A DNA stretch of 64,000 nucleotides from assembly GCA_018396705.1 (NCBI GenBank), contig JAGTQZ010000009.1, forward strand, positions 62,001-126,000, read 5' to 3'. The translations under genes and the position numbers were made by a program. Under the pieces are notes generated by a model that worked only from the letters and a program-made list of their open reading frames with translations, was not told the origin of the DNA and ran no database searches. Source of the DNA: Candidatus Bathyarchaeota archaeon. Its GTDB lineage: Archaea; Thermoproteota; Bathyarchaeia; Bathyarchaeales; Bathycorpusculaceae. Below are positions 34,401 through 42,841 of this stretch, piece after piece. How positions within the stretch are numbered: the first letter of the stretch is position 1; each line of letters opens with the position of its first letter.

Positions 34401-34967
34401 TCATTTTTTCTCTGCTGCTTTTCTTATCCTTACTGGTAATTCCGGGCTTTTATAGCTCACAAGTTCCTTCATAACCAATATTTTCGCGCCCAGCAACTTC
34501 TCCAGTATATCGTTTAAGTATCCAATCGCAGTAAGTGTAATGGATAAGATCATAAACAAAATATGTACCCAAGAGAGATTGATGAGTAGTGTACAGGTCC
34601 AAAAACCGATGTTATGCCATGATTTGACGGAATAGTTTAGCTCTACCAGTACTGCATATTCCTTACTCGGATTTAATAGACTAAGAACATATGTCCCAGC
34701 TTTTGATGCTTAAAAGTTTATTGTACTGTTGCGTGTATTGTTTGAAGCAAACAATACCTTTCCGTCTGGAGCGGAAAACAGAAAGTTGACAGTCCCATTT
34801 ACGGCATAAAAACCTCCATGTAAACTGCTTGACTCGTTTAGATGTATGTTTAAAGAAAACATTTCCGCTGGCGGGACTATAACAGCGCTGTTTCCTGCAT
34901 TTACGTTAGGCGCTGTGGCTATCATCCACAAGAAAAGTAAAGCCAACGTGGTTATGCATTTTTTCAC
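34401..34967 (-). pseudogene. GOLD-like membrane protein interrupted by an in-frame TAA
   Basis: Start ATG 34967 gives a signal peptide (CITTLALLFLWMIATAP) and a beta-sandwich domain (SSLHGGFYAVNGTVNFLFSA) that ends at a TAA at 34710-34712. The same frame continues without any other break to TGA at 34401: AGTYVLSLLNPSKEYAVLVE completes the sandwich, then a membrane helix (HILFMILSITLTAIG) and a basic tail. The whole, 188 codons, has the layout of GOLD/p24-like membrane proteins. No start codon follows the TAA soon enough for re-initiation. So it is a nonsense-mutated gene, a read-through gene or a base error. Convergent with tldE, downstream of nrdG. Confidence 0.7.
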
Positions 34968-34997
34968 TGATTAATCACTGTTAAGGGGCTTGCTTGA

Positions 34998-35687
34998 TTA
35001 GAAGCGTGTTACAATATTACCTACATATTTTTTCAAGATCTCCGCGTACTTCCCAAGTATGTCCAATGGGTATGGTTGTATGTTTTTGTACTCTTCGCTT
35101 AACGTGTCGCCGGGTATAAACTGTTGGAGGGCGTAGTTTTCGGCGCCTTTCGCTATTTCGCCCATGCGTGTTATGTCCGTCGCCTCAACAATTTTTGGCA
35201 CAACGGTGGTTCTGAACTCGTATTCCACTTTTCCACTTTTTAATATCTCGACGGTTCTTAGAAAGGCTTCTGTCTCCTTAGCTCCCAACAAACGGTATTT
35301 TTCTGGCGAAGTTTTAAAGTCTAAAGCTACATAATCCACGTATGGGAGGCACTCTTCAAGCACTGTTGGGTTTAAGCCATTTGTGTCGAGTTTGACGGCG
35401 AAGCCTCGTTCCTTAAGCCTCTTCAGGAAGCGGGGTAGTTCCTTGTGGATGGTTGGCTCACCGCCTGTTATGACGACGGCGTCCACGTATTTTTTGCGTT
35501 CTTCCAATATTTGGAGAGCTGTTTCCTCGTTTAGGAAGGGTGGCTGTGGATTAACCACTATACGCCAGTTGTAGCAGTATGGACAACGCAAATTGCAGCC
35601 TGGTGTGAACAAGACTGCTGCCACGCGGTTAGGATAGTCTATTAAGCTGGTTTTTTGCAGGCCGCTGAACTTCATTTGGATGGTCAC
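34998..35687 (-). CDS. nrdG: Anaerobic ribonucleotide reductase activase
   Basis: Radical SAM enzyme of 229 residues that installs the glycyl radical on NrdD. The cluster motif CNLRCPYC gives Cys31, Cys35 and Cys38. The later GGEPTIHKELPRFLK is the SAM-binding GGE motif. M5 is a possible start. It begins within the end of nrdD (4-base overlap), third gene of the nrdR-nrdD-nrdG operon. Confidence 0.94.
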   Translation of the reverse strand: MTIQMKFSGLQKTSLIDYPNRVAAVLFTPGCNLRCPYCYNWRIVVNPQPPFLNEETALQILEERKKYVDAVVITGGEPTIHKELPRFLKRLKERGFAVKLDTNGLNPTVLEECLPYVDYVALDFKTSPEKYRLLGAKETEAFLRTVEILKSGKVEYEFRTTVVPKIVEATDITRMGEIAKGAENYALQQFIPGDTLSEEYKNIQPYPLDILGKYAEILKKYVGNIVTRF

Positions 35688-37807
35688 CGAGCTGCCACAG
35701 CTTGAGGCGTGATGACGGCTTTTTCAAAGGTTCTGCGTATCGCGAATTCAGCTTGTTTCCCGTCGTTCCACTGATCTACTGGGCGGAGGTAGCCTACTAC
35801 TCGCGAGTATACTTCGCAGCAGACTCCACACTTGGGACATCGCCTATGTTCGCCGCTTAGATAGCCGTGGGTTGGGCAGACGCTGAAAGTTGGTGTCAGC
35901 GTTAAGTATGGTAGGCGGAAGTTCCATGTCACTTTGCGGACAAGTTCTGCTGCGGACTTCCATGAGTAGAGACGCTCACCGAGATAGATGTGAAAAACTG
36001 TTCCACCAGTGTAGAGCGGCTGGAGCCTATCTTGGTGTTCCAATGCTTCGAAAAGATCTGCATCGTAGTCTACAGGCAACTGCGAAGAGTTTGTGTAGAA
36101 GGGTTCAGCGCCTTTCGACAGATACTTCTCGTTGGCCACTATTATATCGGGATATTTACGTTTGTCTATGCGAGCTAAGCGATAACTTGCGCCTTCGGCT
36201 GGTGTAGCCTCCAGATTGTAAATGTTGCCTGTTTCCTCTTGGAAGTCGGCGAGTTTTTCCCGCATAAAGTTTAACACTTTTTCTGCGAATTCAAGGCCTT
36301 CTGGCGTGGCTATACTGTAGCCGAAAAGGTTTTGGATGGCTTCGTTCATGCCTACCAGGCCTATGGTTGAGAAGTGGTTCTTCCAGTATTTTCCAAAAGT
36401 CTCTTTTACACCGCGTAGATACCGCTTCGAATAGGGGTATAGACCCTTATCTGTGAATTGTTCTAGAACTTTGCGTTTTATTTCTAAGCTGTCTTTAGCC
36501 AGCTCCATCAGCGTCTCTAATCGTTCGAAGAATTCGTCCTCATCCTTGGCTAGGTAGCCGATTCTTGGAAGATTTAGTGTTACAACGCCTATGCTGCCTG
36601 TCAACGGATTAGCTCCAAAGAAGCCTCCGCCGCGTTTTCGGAGTTCCCGGTTGTCTATTCTTAGGCGGCAGCACATGCTTCGGACATCTTCGGGTTTCAT
36701 GTCGCTATTCACAAAGTTTGAGAAGTAGGGCGCTCCGTATTTGGCGGCTACTTCGAAAATTTTCTCAGAAACCAGCGAATCCCAGTTGAAGTCCTTCGTT
36801 ATGCAGTATGTTGGAATTGGGAAAGTGAATACTCTTCCTCTAGCGTCGCCTTTACTTAGAACTTCTGTAAAAGCAATGTTGAATATTTCCATTTCTTTTT
36901 CCATTTCACCGTAAGTGGCGTCCATGACTTTTCCGCCTATTATAACCGGTTCATCTTTCATAAAATCTGGCACTTTCAAGTCCAATGTGACATTTGTGAA
37001 TGGTGTCTGAAAGCCAACCCGCGTGGGCACATTCATGTTGAAAAAGAACTCTTGAAGGGCCTGTTCCACTTCTTTTTGGCTTAAGCCGTCATATCGTATG
37101 AAAGGCGCGAGGTAAGTGTCGAAGTTTGAGAAGGCTTGGGCGCCAGCTGCCTCACCCTGCAGCGTGTAAAAGAAGTTTACCACTTGGCCAAGGGCCGTTC
37201 TGAAATGTTTAGCTGGAGTGCTTTCAATTTTACCCGGAACTCCTCCAAACCCAGTTAATAACAAGTCCTTTATGTCCCAGCCTACGCAGTAAGGCCCAAG
37301 CACACCTAAGTCGTGGATGTGCATGTCGCCTGAAAAGTGGGCCTCTGCTATGTTAGGTGGATAGATTCGGCTTATCCAGTATTTGGCGATAACTGTAGAT
37401 GATAGATAGTTGTTTAAGCCTTGAAGCGAATAGCTCATGTTGGAGTTTTCTTTAACCCGCCAGTCTTCCATCTCTAAATACTGGTCTACAAGGTCCGCTT
37501 GGCTTAAGAGAGCTGCAAGCTCCCGTATGTCCTGGTGTTGTTTGCGGTAAAGAATGTATGCCTTAGCGGTTCGCGCATGACCGTTTTCTATTAAAACCTT
37601 TTCCACAACATCCTGAATTTCCTCAACTGTGGGGACACCGTCTTCGCCGAACCGCTTTTTCAGTTCGGCGACAACTTGGTCGCTTAGTTTCTTGGCTAGT
37701 TCACGGTCTTTTCCGCCGACGGCCTTAGCGGCTTTCCAAATGGCGTTTGTTATACGCTCTTGATCAAAGGGCTCAAGCCTTCCATCCCGTTTTCTAACAA
37801 ACTTCAA
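35684..37807 (-). CDS. nrdD: Anaerobic ribonucleoside-triphosphate reductase
   Basis: Class III ribonucleotide reductase, 707 residues, makes deoxynucleotides without oxygen. Residues 1-95 are an ATP-cone (VRKRDGRLEPFDQERI) for allosteric control. The C-terminal zinc site (CPTHG and CPKCGVC) and glycyl radical loop RVVGYLRP, with Gly672 as radical site, are intact. Overlaps nrdG by 4 bases and nrdR by 4 bases. The same VRKRDGRLE motif begins the ATP-cone of NrdR. Normal length. Confidence 0.96.
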   Translation of the reverse strand: MKFVRKRDGRLEPFDQERITNAIWKAAKAVGGKDRELAKKLSDQVVAELKKRFGEDGVPTVEEIQDVVEKVLIENGHARTAKAYILYRKQHQDIRELAALLSQADLVDQYLEMEDWRVKENSNMSYSLQGLNNYLSSTVIAKYWISRIYPPNIAEAHFSGDMHIHDLGVLGPYCVGWDIKDLLLTGFGGVPGKIESTPAKHFRTALGQVVNFFYTLQGEAAGAQAFSNFDTYLAPFIRYDGLSQKEVEQALQEFFFNMNVPTRVGFQTPFTNVTLDLKVPDFMKDEPVIIGGKVMDATYGEMEKEMEIFNIAFTEVLSKGDARGRVFTFPIPTYCITKDFNWDSLVSEKIFEVAAKYGAPYFSNFVNSDMKPEDVRSMCCRLRIDNRELRKRGGGFFGANPLTGSIGVVTLNLPRIGYLAKDEDEFFERLETLMELAKDSLEIKRKVLEQFTDKGLYPYSKRYLRGVKETFGKYWKNHFSTIGLVGMNEAIQNLFGYSIATPEGLEFAEKVLNFMREKLADFQEETGNIYNLEATPAEGASYRLARIDKRKYPDIIVANEKYLSKGAEPFYTNSSQLPVDYDADLFEALEHQDRLQPLYTGGTVFHIYLGERLYSWKSAAELVRKVTWNFRLPYLTLTPTFSVCPTHGYLSGEHRRCPKCGVCCEVYSRVVGYLRPVDQWNDGKQAEFAIRRTFEKAVITPQAVAAR

Positions 37808-38253
37808 GTTATGTTCACCTCTTTTAGCACGCGACGGAAGTCTTCGGGTTCTTCGAATCTGCGGTATACCGAGGCGAAGCGCACATAGGCTACGCGGTCA
37901 AGGTTTTTCAAATGTTTCATCACTAAGTCGCCAATTTCTTGGGATGAAACTTCTTCCTTGCCGAGTTGCATGAGTTCTTGCCTAACCTTTTCCGCCAGGG
38001 AGCGAATTTGCTCCATGGTTACTGGCCTTTTTTCGCATGCTTTCTGTAAGCCTCTAATGATTTTGTTTATGTCAAAGCGTTCAAGTCTGCCGTCGCGTTT
38101 TCGCACCATCAACTCAATGGCCTCTATATACTCGTATGTGGTGAAGCGTTTTCCACAGTTGCCACATTCTTTGCGTCTTCTTATGGTGTTGTCTGCTGAG
38201 TCGCGGGTTTCAAGAGTTTTAATGTTTTCTGAACTGCAGTATGGGCATTTCAT
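37804..38253 (-). CDS. nrdR: NrdR-family transcription repressor
   Basis: Zinc-ribbon plus ATP-cone repressor of ribonucleotide reductase genes, 149 residues. Zinc ligands: CPYC near residue 3 and CGNCGKRF near residue 33. The ATP-cone starts at VRKRDGRLERFD and senses ATP versus dATP. The open frame extends to 38367, but ATG 38253 gives the family-typical MKCPYCSS start. First gene of the nrdR-nrdD-nrdG operon, with NrdR-like boxes 26-72 bases upstream, so it probably represses its own operon. Confidence 0.93.
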   Translation of the reverse strand: MKCPYCSSENIKTLETRDSADNTIRRRKECGNCGKRFTTYEYIEAIELMVRKRDGRLERFDINKIIRGLQKACEKRPVTMEQIRSLAEKVRQELMQLGKEEVSSQEIGDLVMKHLKNLDRVAYVRFASVYRRFEEPEDFRRVLKEVNIT

Positions 38254-38278
38254 AAAGGCTTCACGTCGCGTGCGTGCC

Positions 38279-38325
38279 ATTATTTTTAGTGTTTTAAGAC
38301 TATTTTTATGCACTAAATATAGTGG
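38279..38325 (-). promoter_or_regulatory. NrdR-box-like operator overlapping the nrd promoter
   Basis: At 38310-38325 the plus strand reads GCACTAAATATAGTGG, an inverted repeat CACTA-AATA-TAGTG close to the bacterial NrdR box as I remember it (ACACTATATATAGTGT). A second half-site TAGTGT is at 38287-38292, 33 bases away, near three helix turns, as bacterial NrdR boxes come in pairs. On the minus strand the strong box contains a TATA-like CTATATTTA, so binding would block the promoter. Confidence 0.65.
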
Positions 38326-38493
38326 TGCTTTTAACCATTTGTGCAGTAAAAATTTAAAACGATCCATAAACCCCCAAACAAAAATATACAGAATCCAGTA
38401 GTGCTATGCAAGAACGAGAGGAGAAAACTCAAATCTTTCAACCGGATTAACCACTAAAAGAATCTAAACAATGAAAATCCAGTTTTTAAAGGT

Positions 38494-38706
38494 TTAATTT
38501 CTCAATATAAGCTTTAAAATTCTTTCTAGAAACATGTAAAATGTTAAAAAGCTGAATAAAAGCGCTAAACTCAAATTCATAAGAGATAGGGGGACTAGAA
38601 AAATAAGGATCAAAACAGCACCATTTTCAAAGATTCCAAAACTTGAGGGGGCGTGCTTTTGGAAGGAGATGTTGCAATACGAGAGGGCTGCATTTCTATG
38701 AACATG
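38494..38706 (-). other. Orphan open frame with hydrophobic stretch, possible gene remnant
   Basis: Within the gap between nrdR and the DUF763 gene (38326-38788) one minus-strand frame is open for 70 codons. It has no ATG until codon 39, but reads GIFENGAVLILIFLVPLSLM and then LALLFSFLTFYMFLERILKL, two membrane-like helices with a basic end. The lack of a start suggests either an AT-rich chance frame or the 3' part of a decayed gene. The rest of the gap is AT-rich and holds no tRNA or repeat that I can see. Confidence 0.2.
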
Positions 38707-38788
38707 TCAACTACAAACTTGACTTTGATAAGGTAGAAATAAGGCTAAAAGCATAGCATATTCTTGGGTTTAATAGGCGATAAGTGAA

Positions 38789-39919
38789 ATGCAGAGGACT
38801 GGTGTGGCGAGGCTACCCCTTCATTATGGTAAAGCGCCGAAGTGGCTAGTTGTTCGCATGCAAAAGCTAGCCAAAGAAATCGTAACCATAATAATCGACG
38901 AGCATGGCACAGGCGAATTTTTAAAACGTTTGTCTGACCCATTTTGGTTCCAGGCTTTGGGTTGCGTTTTAGGTTATGATTGGCACTCTTCAGGCGTAAC
39001 GACAGTAGTCACAGGCGTTTTGAAGCAAGCTATAATCCCCGAAGAACATGGCGTTGCTGTTTGCGGTGGAAAGGGTAAAATTTCAAGGCAGACACCGCTT
39101 GAAATTGGGCAAATAGGCGAAAAGTTCGGTTTCTCAGACAACAAAATATCAAGCCTTCAATATGCCAGCAGAATTAGCGCTAAAGTGGATAATACAGCTA
39201 TTCAAGCTGGATACCAACTTTATCACCATGCCTTTTTTCTAGATGAAAATGGACGGTGGGCAGTTGTCCAGCAAGGAATGTGCCCTCAAGACCGCACTGC
39301 AAGGCGATATCACTGGCTTTCAGAAAACGTGGCAAGCTTTGTGGTTGAACCGCATAATGCCATTGTGGGAGATACGCGACGCCAAGTAGCCCTAGACATG
39401 ACCGCGAAAGAAAGCGAGGGTTGCCGAAAGGCTTCCGTGGACTTAGCATGCGAACCGCCCAAAAAGCTTATGCGCCTGGTCATGTCTATTCGCCCAGCCC
39501 ATCAGAAGTCCATTGAAGACTGGCTTCCAGAGGGGACTCAAACGCCATGGGTAGACTACCAAATAGATTTTTTGTCCATGCCGGCTAACATAAACTGGAA
39601 AGCCCTCCAAGAGGTTTATGAGTTTCAACCCCGCAACTATGAGGAGCTTTTAGGCTTCAAGGGTGTAGGCGTAGCTACCGTGCGCGGCTTAGCCCTTATA
39701 GCCGAACTCATATATGGTGAAAAACCGAGCTGGAAAGATCCTGTGAAATATTCTTTCGCTTACGGTGGAAAAGATGGTGTACCATATCCAGTGGATAGGA
39801 AAGCCATGGATGAGTCCATCCAAATTCTAAGGAAAGCTGTCGAAGAAGCAAAGATCGGTGATAGGGAGAGGCTGAATGCGTTAAACAGACTTAGAGTCTT
39901 CATTCCGCCAGCACGTTAA
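38789..39919 (+). CDS. DUF763 family protein
   Basis: A 376-residue conserved protein of archaea and some thermophilic bacteria. The start MQRTGVARLPLHYGKAPKWL and the long middle (HHAFFLDENGRWAVVQQGM) are as in DUF763. The C-terminal LLGFKGVGVATVRGLALIAE reads as a helix-hairpin-helix DNA-binding motif. This suggests a DNA-related role, perhaps repair, though none is shown. Monocistronic. Confidence 0.9.
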   Translation: MQRTGVARLPLHYGKAPKWLVVRMQKLAKEIVTIIIDEHGTGEFLKRLSDPFWFQALGCVLGYDWHSSGVTTVVTGVLKQAIIPEEHGVAVCGGKGKISRQTPLEIGQIGEKFGFSDNKISSLQYASRISAKVDNTAIQAGYQLYHHAFFLDENGRWAVVQQGMCPQDRTARRYHWLSENVASFVVEPHNAIVGDTRRQVALDMTAKESEGCRKASVDLACEPPKKLMRLVMSIRPAHQKSIEDWLPEGTQTPWVDYQIDFLSMPANINWKALQEVYEFQPRNYEELLGFKGVGVATVRGLALIAELIYGEKPSWKDPVKYSFAYGGKDGVPYPVDRKAMDESIQILRKAVEEAKIGDRERLNALNRLRVFIPPAR

Positions 39920-40073
39920 AAGCTTTTAACACTATTAGCGTCATCGTCGGTGGAATATAAGCCAAATTAGACCTAGTTCAAATTTAATATGTGGCCTATT
40001 GCCTCAGATAAGGTTATATACGGCCTTTTAGAGTCTTTGGGAGAAATGAAAGCAGAAGCGCTTGGGTTTACGA

Positions 40074-41015
40074 ATGATACTGCTGTTGAGCGTAGCAACC
40101 TTCATAGCAAGTGTGCTCCTCCTATACATCGGTTCAAAAAAGATAGTTCAAGCAGCCGCGTGTCTAGCTTCTAATCTAAATCTCCATAAGGTTGTTGTTG
40201 GAACAGTTTTTGTGGCAACCGTAACCTCCGCCCCAGAGTTTTTAAGCTCGCTGGTTGCAGCCTTTTATGGGTCTTCGCAAATGGCTCTGGGCAACATAAT
40301 AGGCTCAAACATATACAACATCCCCCTTATCATAGGTATATGTGGACTCTTAGGCACATTCAAAATCAAAAATTCTACTATAAGCAAGGAATGCCTCTTC
40401 ATGACTGGAATTGCAGTATTGCTAATAGTTTTAACAATTATAACAGGCATGGTAACCCAGTGGATTGGAATTATCTTTTTGGCGTTATACCCAGCCTTCA
40501 TATACTATTCCATTCGAAAAGGAAACGGCAACGGAAACCCTGAAAACCCTAAACCTAAAGGCGTAGCAAAACCCGCCGCCATTCTGTTTTTAGGCGGAGT
40601 TTCCCTCATAGCCGGAACTTTTCTTCTGGTTTACAGCGCCGTATCAATAGCTGAGACCTTCGGCCTAAGCCAGTTCTATGCTGGTATTACCATAATGGCG
40701 TTGGGCTGCGTTGTCCCAGAAGTCGCTGTATCAGTGGCCGCTGCCCTCCGCGGCGAACAAGAGATCTCTATAGGCAATGTGATAGGCGACAATATTATAA
40801 CCATGACCCTCGTGCTTGGAATAGTCGCCCTAGTAAGGTCTTTCAGTGTTTCTATACAAGAAATTTTGATAACTGTGCCATTCGTAATCCTTGTAACGCT
40901 CGTCTTGTTTGCAATGAATAGGCGAAGCCACAAAATAACAAAGCCGTGGAGCATAGTAATGTTGGCTATAGCCGCGGCAGCCTTTATTCTAGAAACTTTA
41001 AACCATCTAATCTAG
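40074..41015 (+). CDS. Sodium/calcium exchanger family membrane protein
   Basis: A 313-residue antiporter of the CaCA superfamily with about ten helices. The two ion-binding alpha repeats are visible: VGTVFVATVTSAPEFLSSL with GNIIGSNIYNIP in the first half, and GITIMALGCVVPEVAVSV with GNVIGDNIITMT in the second. It exchanges sodium or protons for calcium. ATG 40074 or TTG 40062. A TATA-like GTTATATAC at 40013-40021 would start transcription near 40044. Confidence 0.9.
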   Translation: MILLLSVATFIASVLLLYIGSKKIVQAAACLASNLNLHKVVVGTVFVATVTSAPEFLSSLVAAFYGSSQMALGNIIGSNIYNIPLIIGICGLLGTFKIKNSTISKECLFMTGIAVLLIVLTIITGMVTQWIGIIFLALYPAFIYYSIRKGNGNGNPENPKPKGVAKPAAILFLGGVSLIAGTFLLVYSAVSIAETFGLSQFYAGITIMALGCVVPEVAVSVAAALRGEQEISIGNVIGDNIITMTLVLGIVALVRSFSVSIQEILITVPFVILVTLVLFAMNRRSHKITKPWSIVMLAIAAAAFILETLNHLI

Positions 41016-41058
41016 CTTCTCCCATATAGAAGAGAAAAGGGGAGTCGACTTAAACTCT

Positions 41059-41262
41059 TTATTCCTCAACCGTTATCGCTTGTGTTGGGCAGGATGTCAC
41101 GCATGCCATGCACGTTATACAGTCACTCTCTCTAACTGGAACCGACTTTGACGTGTCCGGGTATTCCGGCAGCTTTTGAAGTTCAAAGACATTTACTGGA
41201 CAGATTTCAACACATACACCATCGCCATTACATTTACTCCAATCAACTTTAACTTTCGGCAT
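41059..41262 (-). CDS. Ferredoxin, 2[4Fe-4S]-type
   Basis: A 67-residue electron carrier. The first cluster set begins CNGDGVCVEICPVNVFE and the second CITCMACVTSCPTQA. The first has a CxxxxxC spacing, which may leave one cluster as [3Fe-4S] or unusual in potential. A start at 41271 would add three residues. Monocistronic; could serve the nearby indolepyruvate oxidoreductase or radical SAM enzymes. Confidence 0.92.
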   Translation of the reverse strand: MPKVKVDWSKCNGDGVCVEICPVNVFELQKLPEYPDTSKSVPVRESDCITCMACVTSCPTQAITVEE

Positions 41263-41366
41263 GAACACCAAATCCCTTACATAATAATTGAGCGGCTTAA
41301 GCTTTTAATTCTTTCCACAACCCTCCTAGAAAGCAAATGCTTTATCAACAAAGCCTAAAAACGACA

Positions 41367-42365
41367 TTATACACTGTTAATCCTCAAAAAGTCTAGGTAT
41401 ATCTGCGAACAACAGTAAGATGAAAAACTTGTTTTGAAACCTTGATCGCATGCAAATTTTATGGCTTCTTCAGCTGGAAAAGCTATGGCATCCACACAGG
41501 CCTTAATGGCTAAAACATCCGTCTCGGTTCTGTGCCTGCCCTTAGGACGCATACAACCTAAAGCTATTGGCGTTTCCGGAAACATAATTCTTGCAATGGT
41601 TAAAACACGCGCTATGTCTAGTGGTTTGGGTGGCTCCACATGCGCCATGGCTGTTCCATAGATGGGCATGAAAGCGATAACCACAAGGGCTGAAGGCTTG
41701 TAGCGCGAAATTATCCGAAGAGCATTAAACTCACCCTTAAGTTTTCCGTAATGGAGACCAACAATAACATGTGGGATAAAGGGCAAGCCAGCTTGGTTTA
41801 AAGCTTTCAAGGCTCTTTCATAGCTTTCAACGGTTAAGTTAAGGTTGTAGACCTCCTTAATAGTTTCATTTGCTCCTAAAATATCTATTAAAGCTGCATC
41901 CACACCAGCCTCCTTGAGCCTTAAAGCCCTCTTATAATCTAAAACGCCGACATGAGCGAAGACCGTTAGCCCGAGATCCTCCTTAACACGTTTTATGGTT
42001 CCTGTGAAGTTATCTAATGGAACAGAACCGTTTGGAAGGCAACCACCGCTTATCAAGCAGCCCACAGCTCCTTCAGCCTTAAGCCTGCTGCACAAATTGT
42101 AAAGTTCTTCCGGAGTTTTAACCGGATACATAGTTTCCAAAACTTTGCCACCACAGTGTTTACACTTTAACGCGCAGCTTTTCCCAGTCACTGAGATTGT
42201 TGGAAAATCCCTTGGCGAAGAACAGAAATAAGCCGTCTTGTAATGCATGAAGCTAGGAGCGTAAAAGCGTATTTTTTTACGCCTTGAACATTCTAGGCCA
42301 GTGTTTAAAAAGTTGAGCAGCTCCTCATTTGGCATTTGCCAAATTGTTTCCGGAGTTTTAACCAT
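41367..42365 (-). CDS. Radical SAM protein, probable archaeal lipoyl synthase LipS1
   Basis: A radical SAM enzyme of about 332 residues. The cluster motif CALKCKHC lies near residues 64-71 from the chosen start. The barrel carries LISGGCLPNGSVPL, VFAHVGVLDYKRA and IPHVIVGLHYGKL, in a biotin-synthase-like arrangement. Archaea without LipA use a pair of radical SAM proteins, LipS1 and LipS2, for lipoyl synthesis. This gene and the one at 42842 fit that pair in length, text and adjacency, and a lipoate ligase gene is 11 kb away. The assignment is from memory and not certain. Start M9 (42365) preferred over 42389. Confidence 0.68.
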   Translation of the reverse strand: MVKTPETIWQMPNEELLNFLNTGLECSRRKKIRFYAPSFMHYKTAYFCSSPRDFPTISVTGKSCALKCKHCGGKVLETMYPVKTPEELYNLCSRLKAEGAVGCLISGGCLPNGSVPLDNFTGTIKRVKEDLGLTVFAHVGVLDYKRALRLKEAGVDAALIDILGANETIKEVYNLNLTVESYERALKALNQAGLPFIPHVIVGLHYGKLKGEFNALRIISRYKPSALVVIAFMPIYGTAMAHVEPPKPLDIARVLTIARIMFPETPIALGCMRPKGRHRTETDVLAIKACVDAIAFPAEEAIKFACDQGFKTSFSSYCCSQIYLDFLRINSV

Positions 42366-42407
42366 ATTTCTCCTTAGTAAAGCATACAATGTGGTTAATA
42401 AATCTCT

Positions 42408-42755
42408 TTAAGTTTGGTCTCTTGCCTTCTCTTTTTCGTTGTCCCTTATGAGTGGGGTTGGCGCCGCTTCAACTCCGACCGTCCTGATAGATTTTGTTAT
42501 ATTGTCTAAGCGCCTTTGAAAGCTTAGGGTTCTGAAAACCGCCATACCTCTCTCCGTTATTTTATAAAGTCTTTTTCCGCTGCTTATTTCCTCATGTACA
42601 AGTCCGTATTTTAAGAGTGATTCTAAATGTCGCTGAAGTATTGTACAGTCCATGCTGGTTCTGTAGGCTATGCTATCGACGGTTAACGGCCTCTTAGCTA
42701 ACGCTGATAAAATGGCCTCGTAGTTTTCAAGCCTTGACCTTCGCAAGTTTTGCAC
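42408..42755 (-). CDS. Winged-helix transcription regulator
   Basis: A 115-residue protein with a winged helix at residues 10-75 (ILSALAKRPLTVDSIAYRTS, then LESLLKYGLVHEEISSGKRL) of the archaeal kind related to ArnR and DUF4364 proteins. The C-terminus is charged and probably disordered. It lies just upstream of the LipS1-like gene on the same strand and divergent from the LipS2-like gene, so it may regulate both. No ligand domain is visible. Confidence 0.85.
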   Translation of the reverse strand: MQNLRRSRLENYEAILSALAKRPLTVDSIAYRTSMDCTILQRHLESLLKYGLVHEEISSGKRLYKITERGMAVFRTLSFQRRLDNITKSIRTVGVEAAPTPLIRDNEKEKARDQT

Positions 42756-42841
42756 ACTCTAAAAAGGGGCTTGTGAATGTTTACGCAATAAAATATTTAT
42801 GAATTTAGAATCTTTAGCAAAGAAGCATATCGACTAGCCTC

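Noticed and set aside
34710-34712. Recoding of the in-frame stop as pyrrolysine or selenocysteine
   Set aside because: The codon is TAA. Pyrrolysine uses TAG and selenocysteine TGA, so neither mechanism applies.
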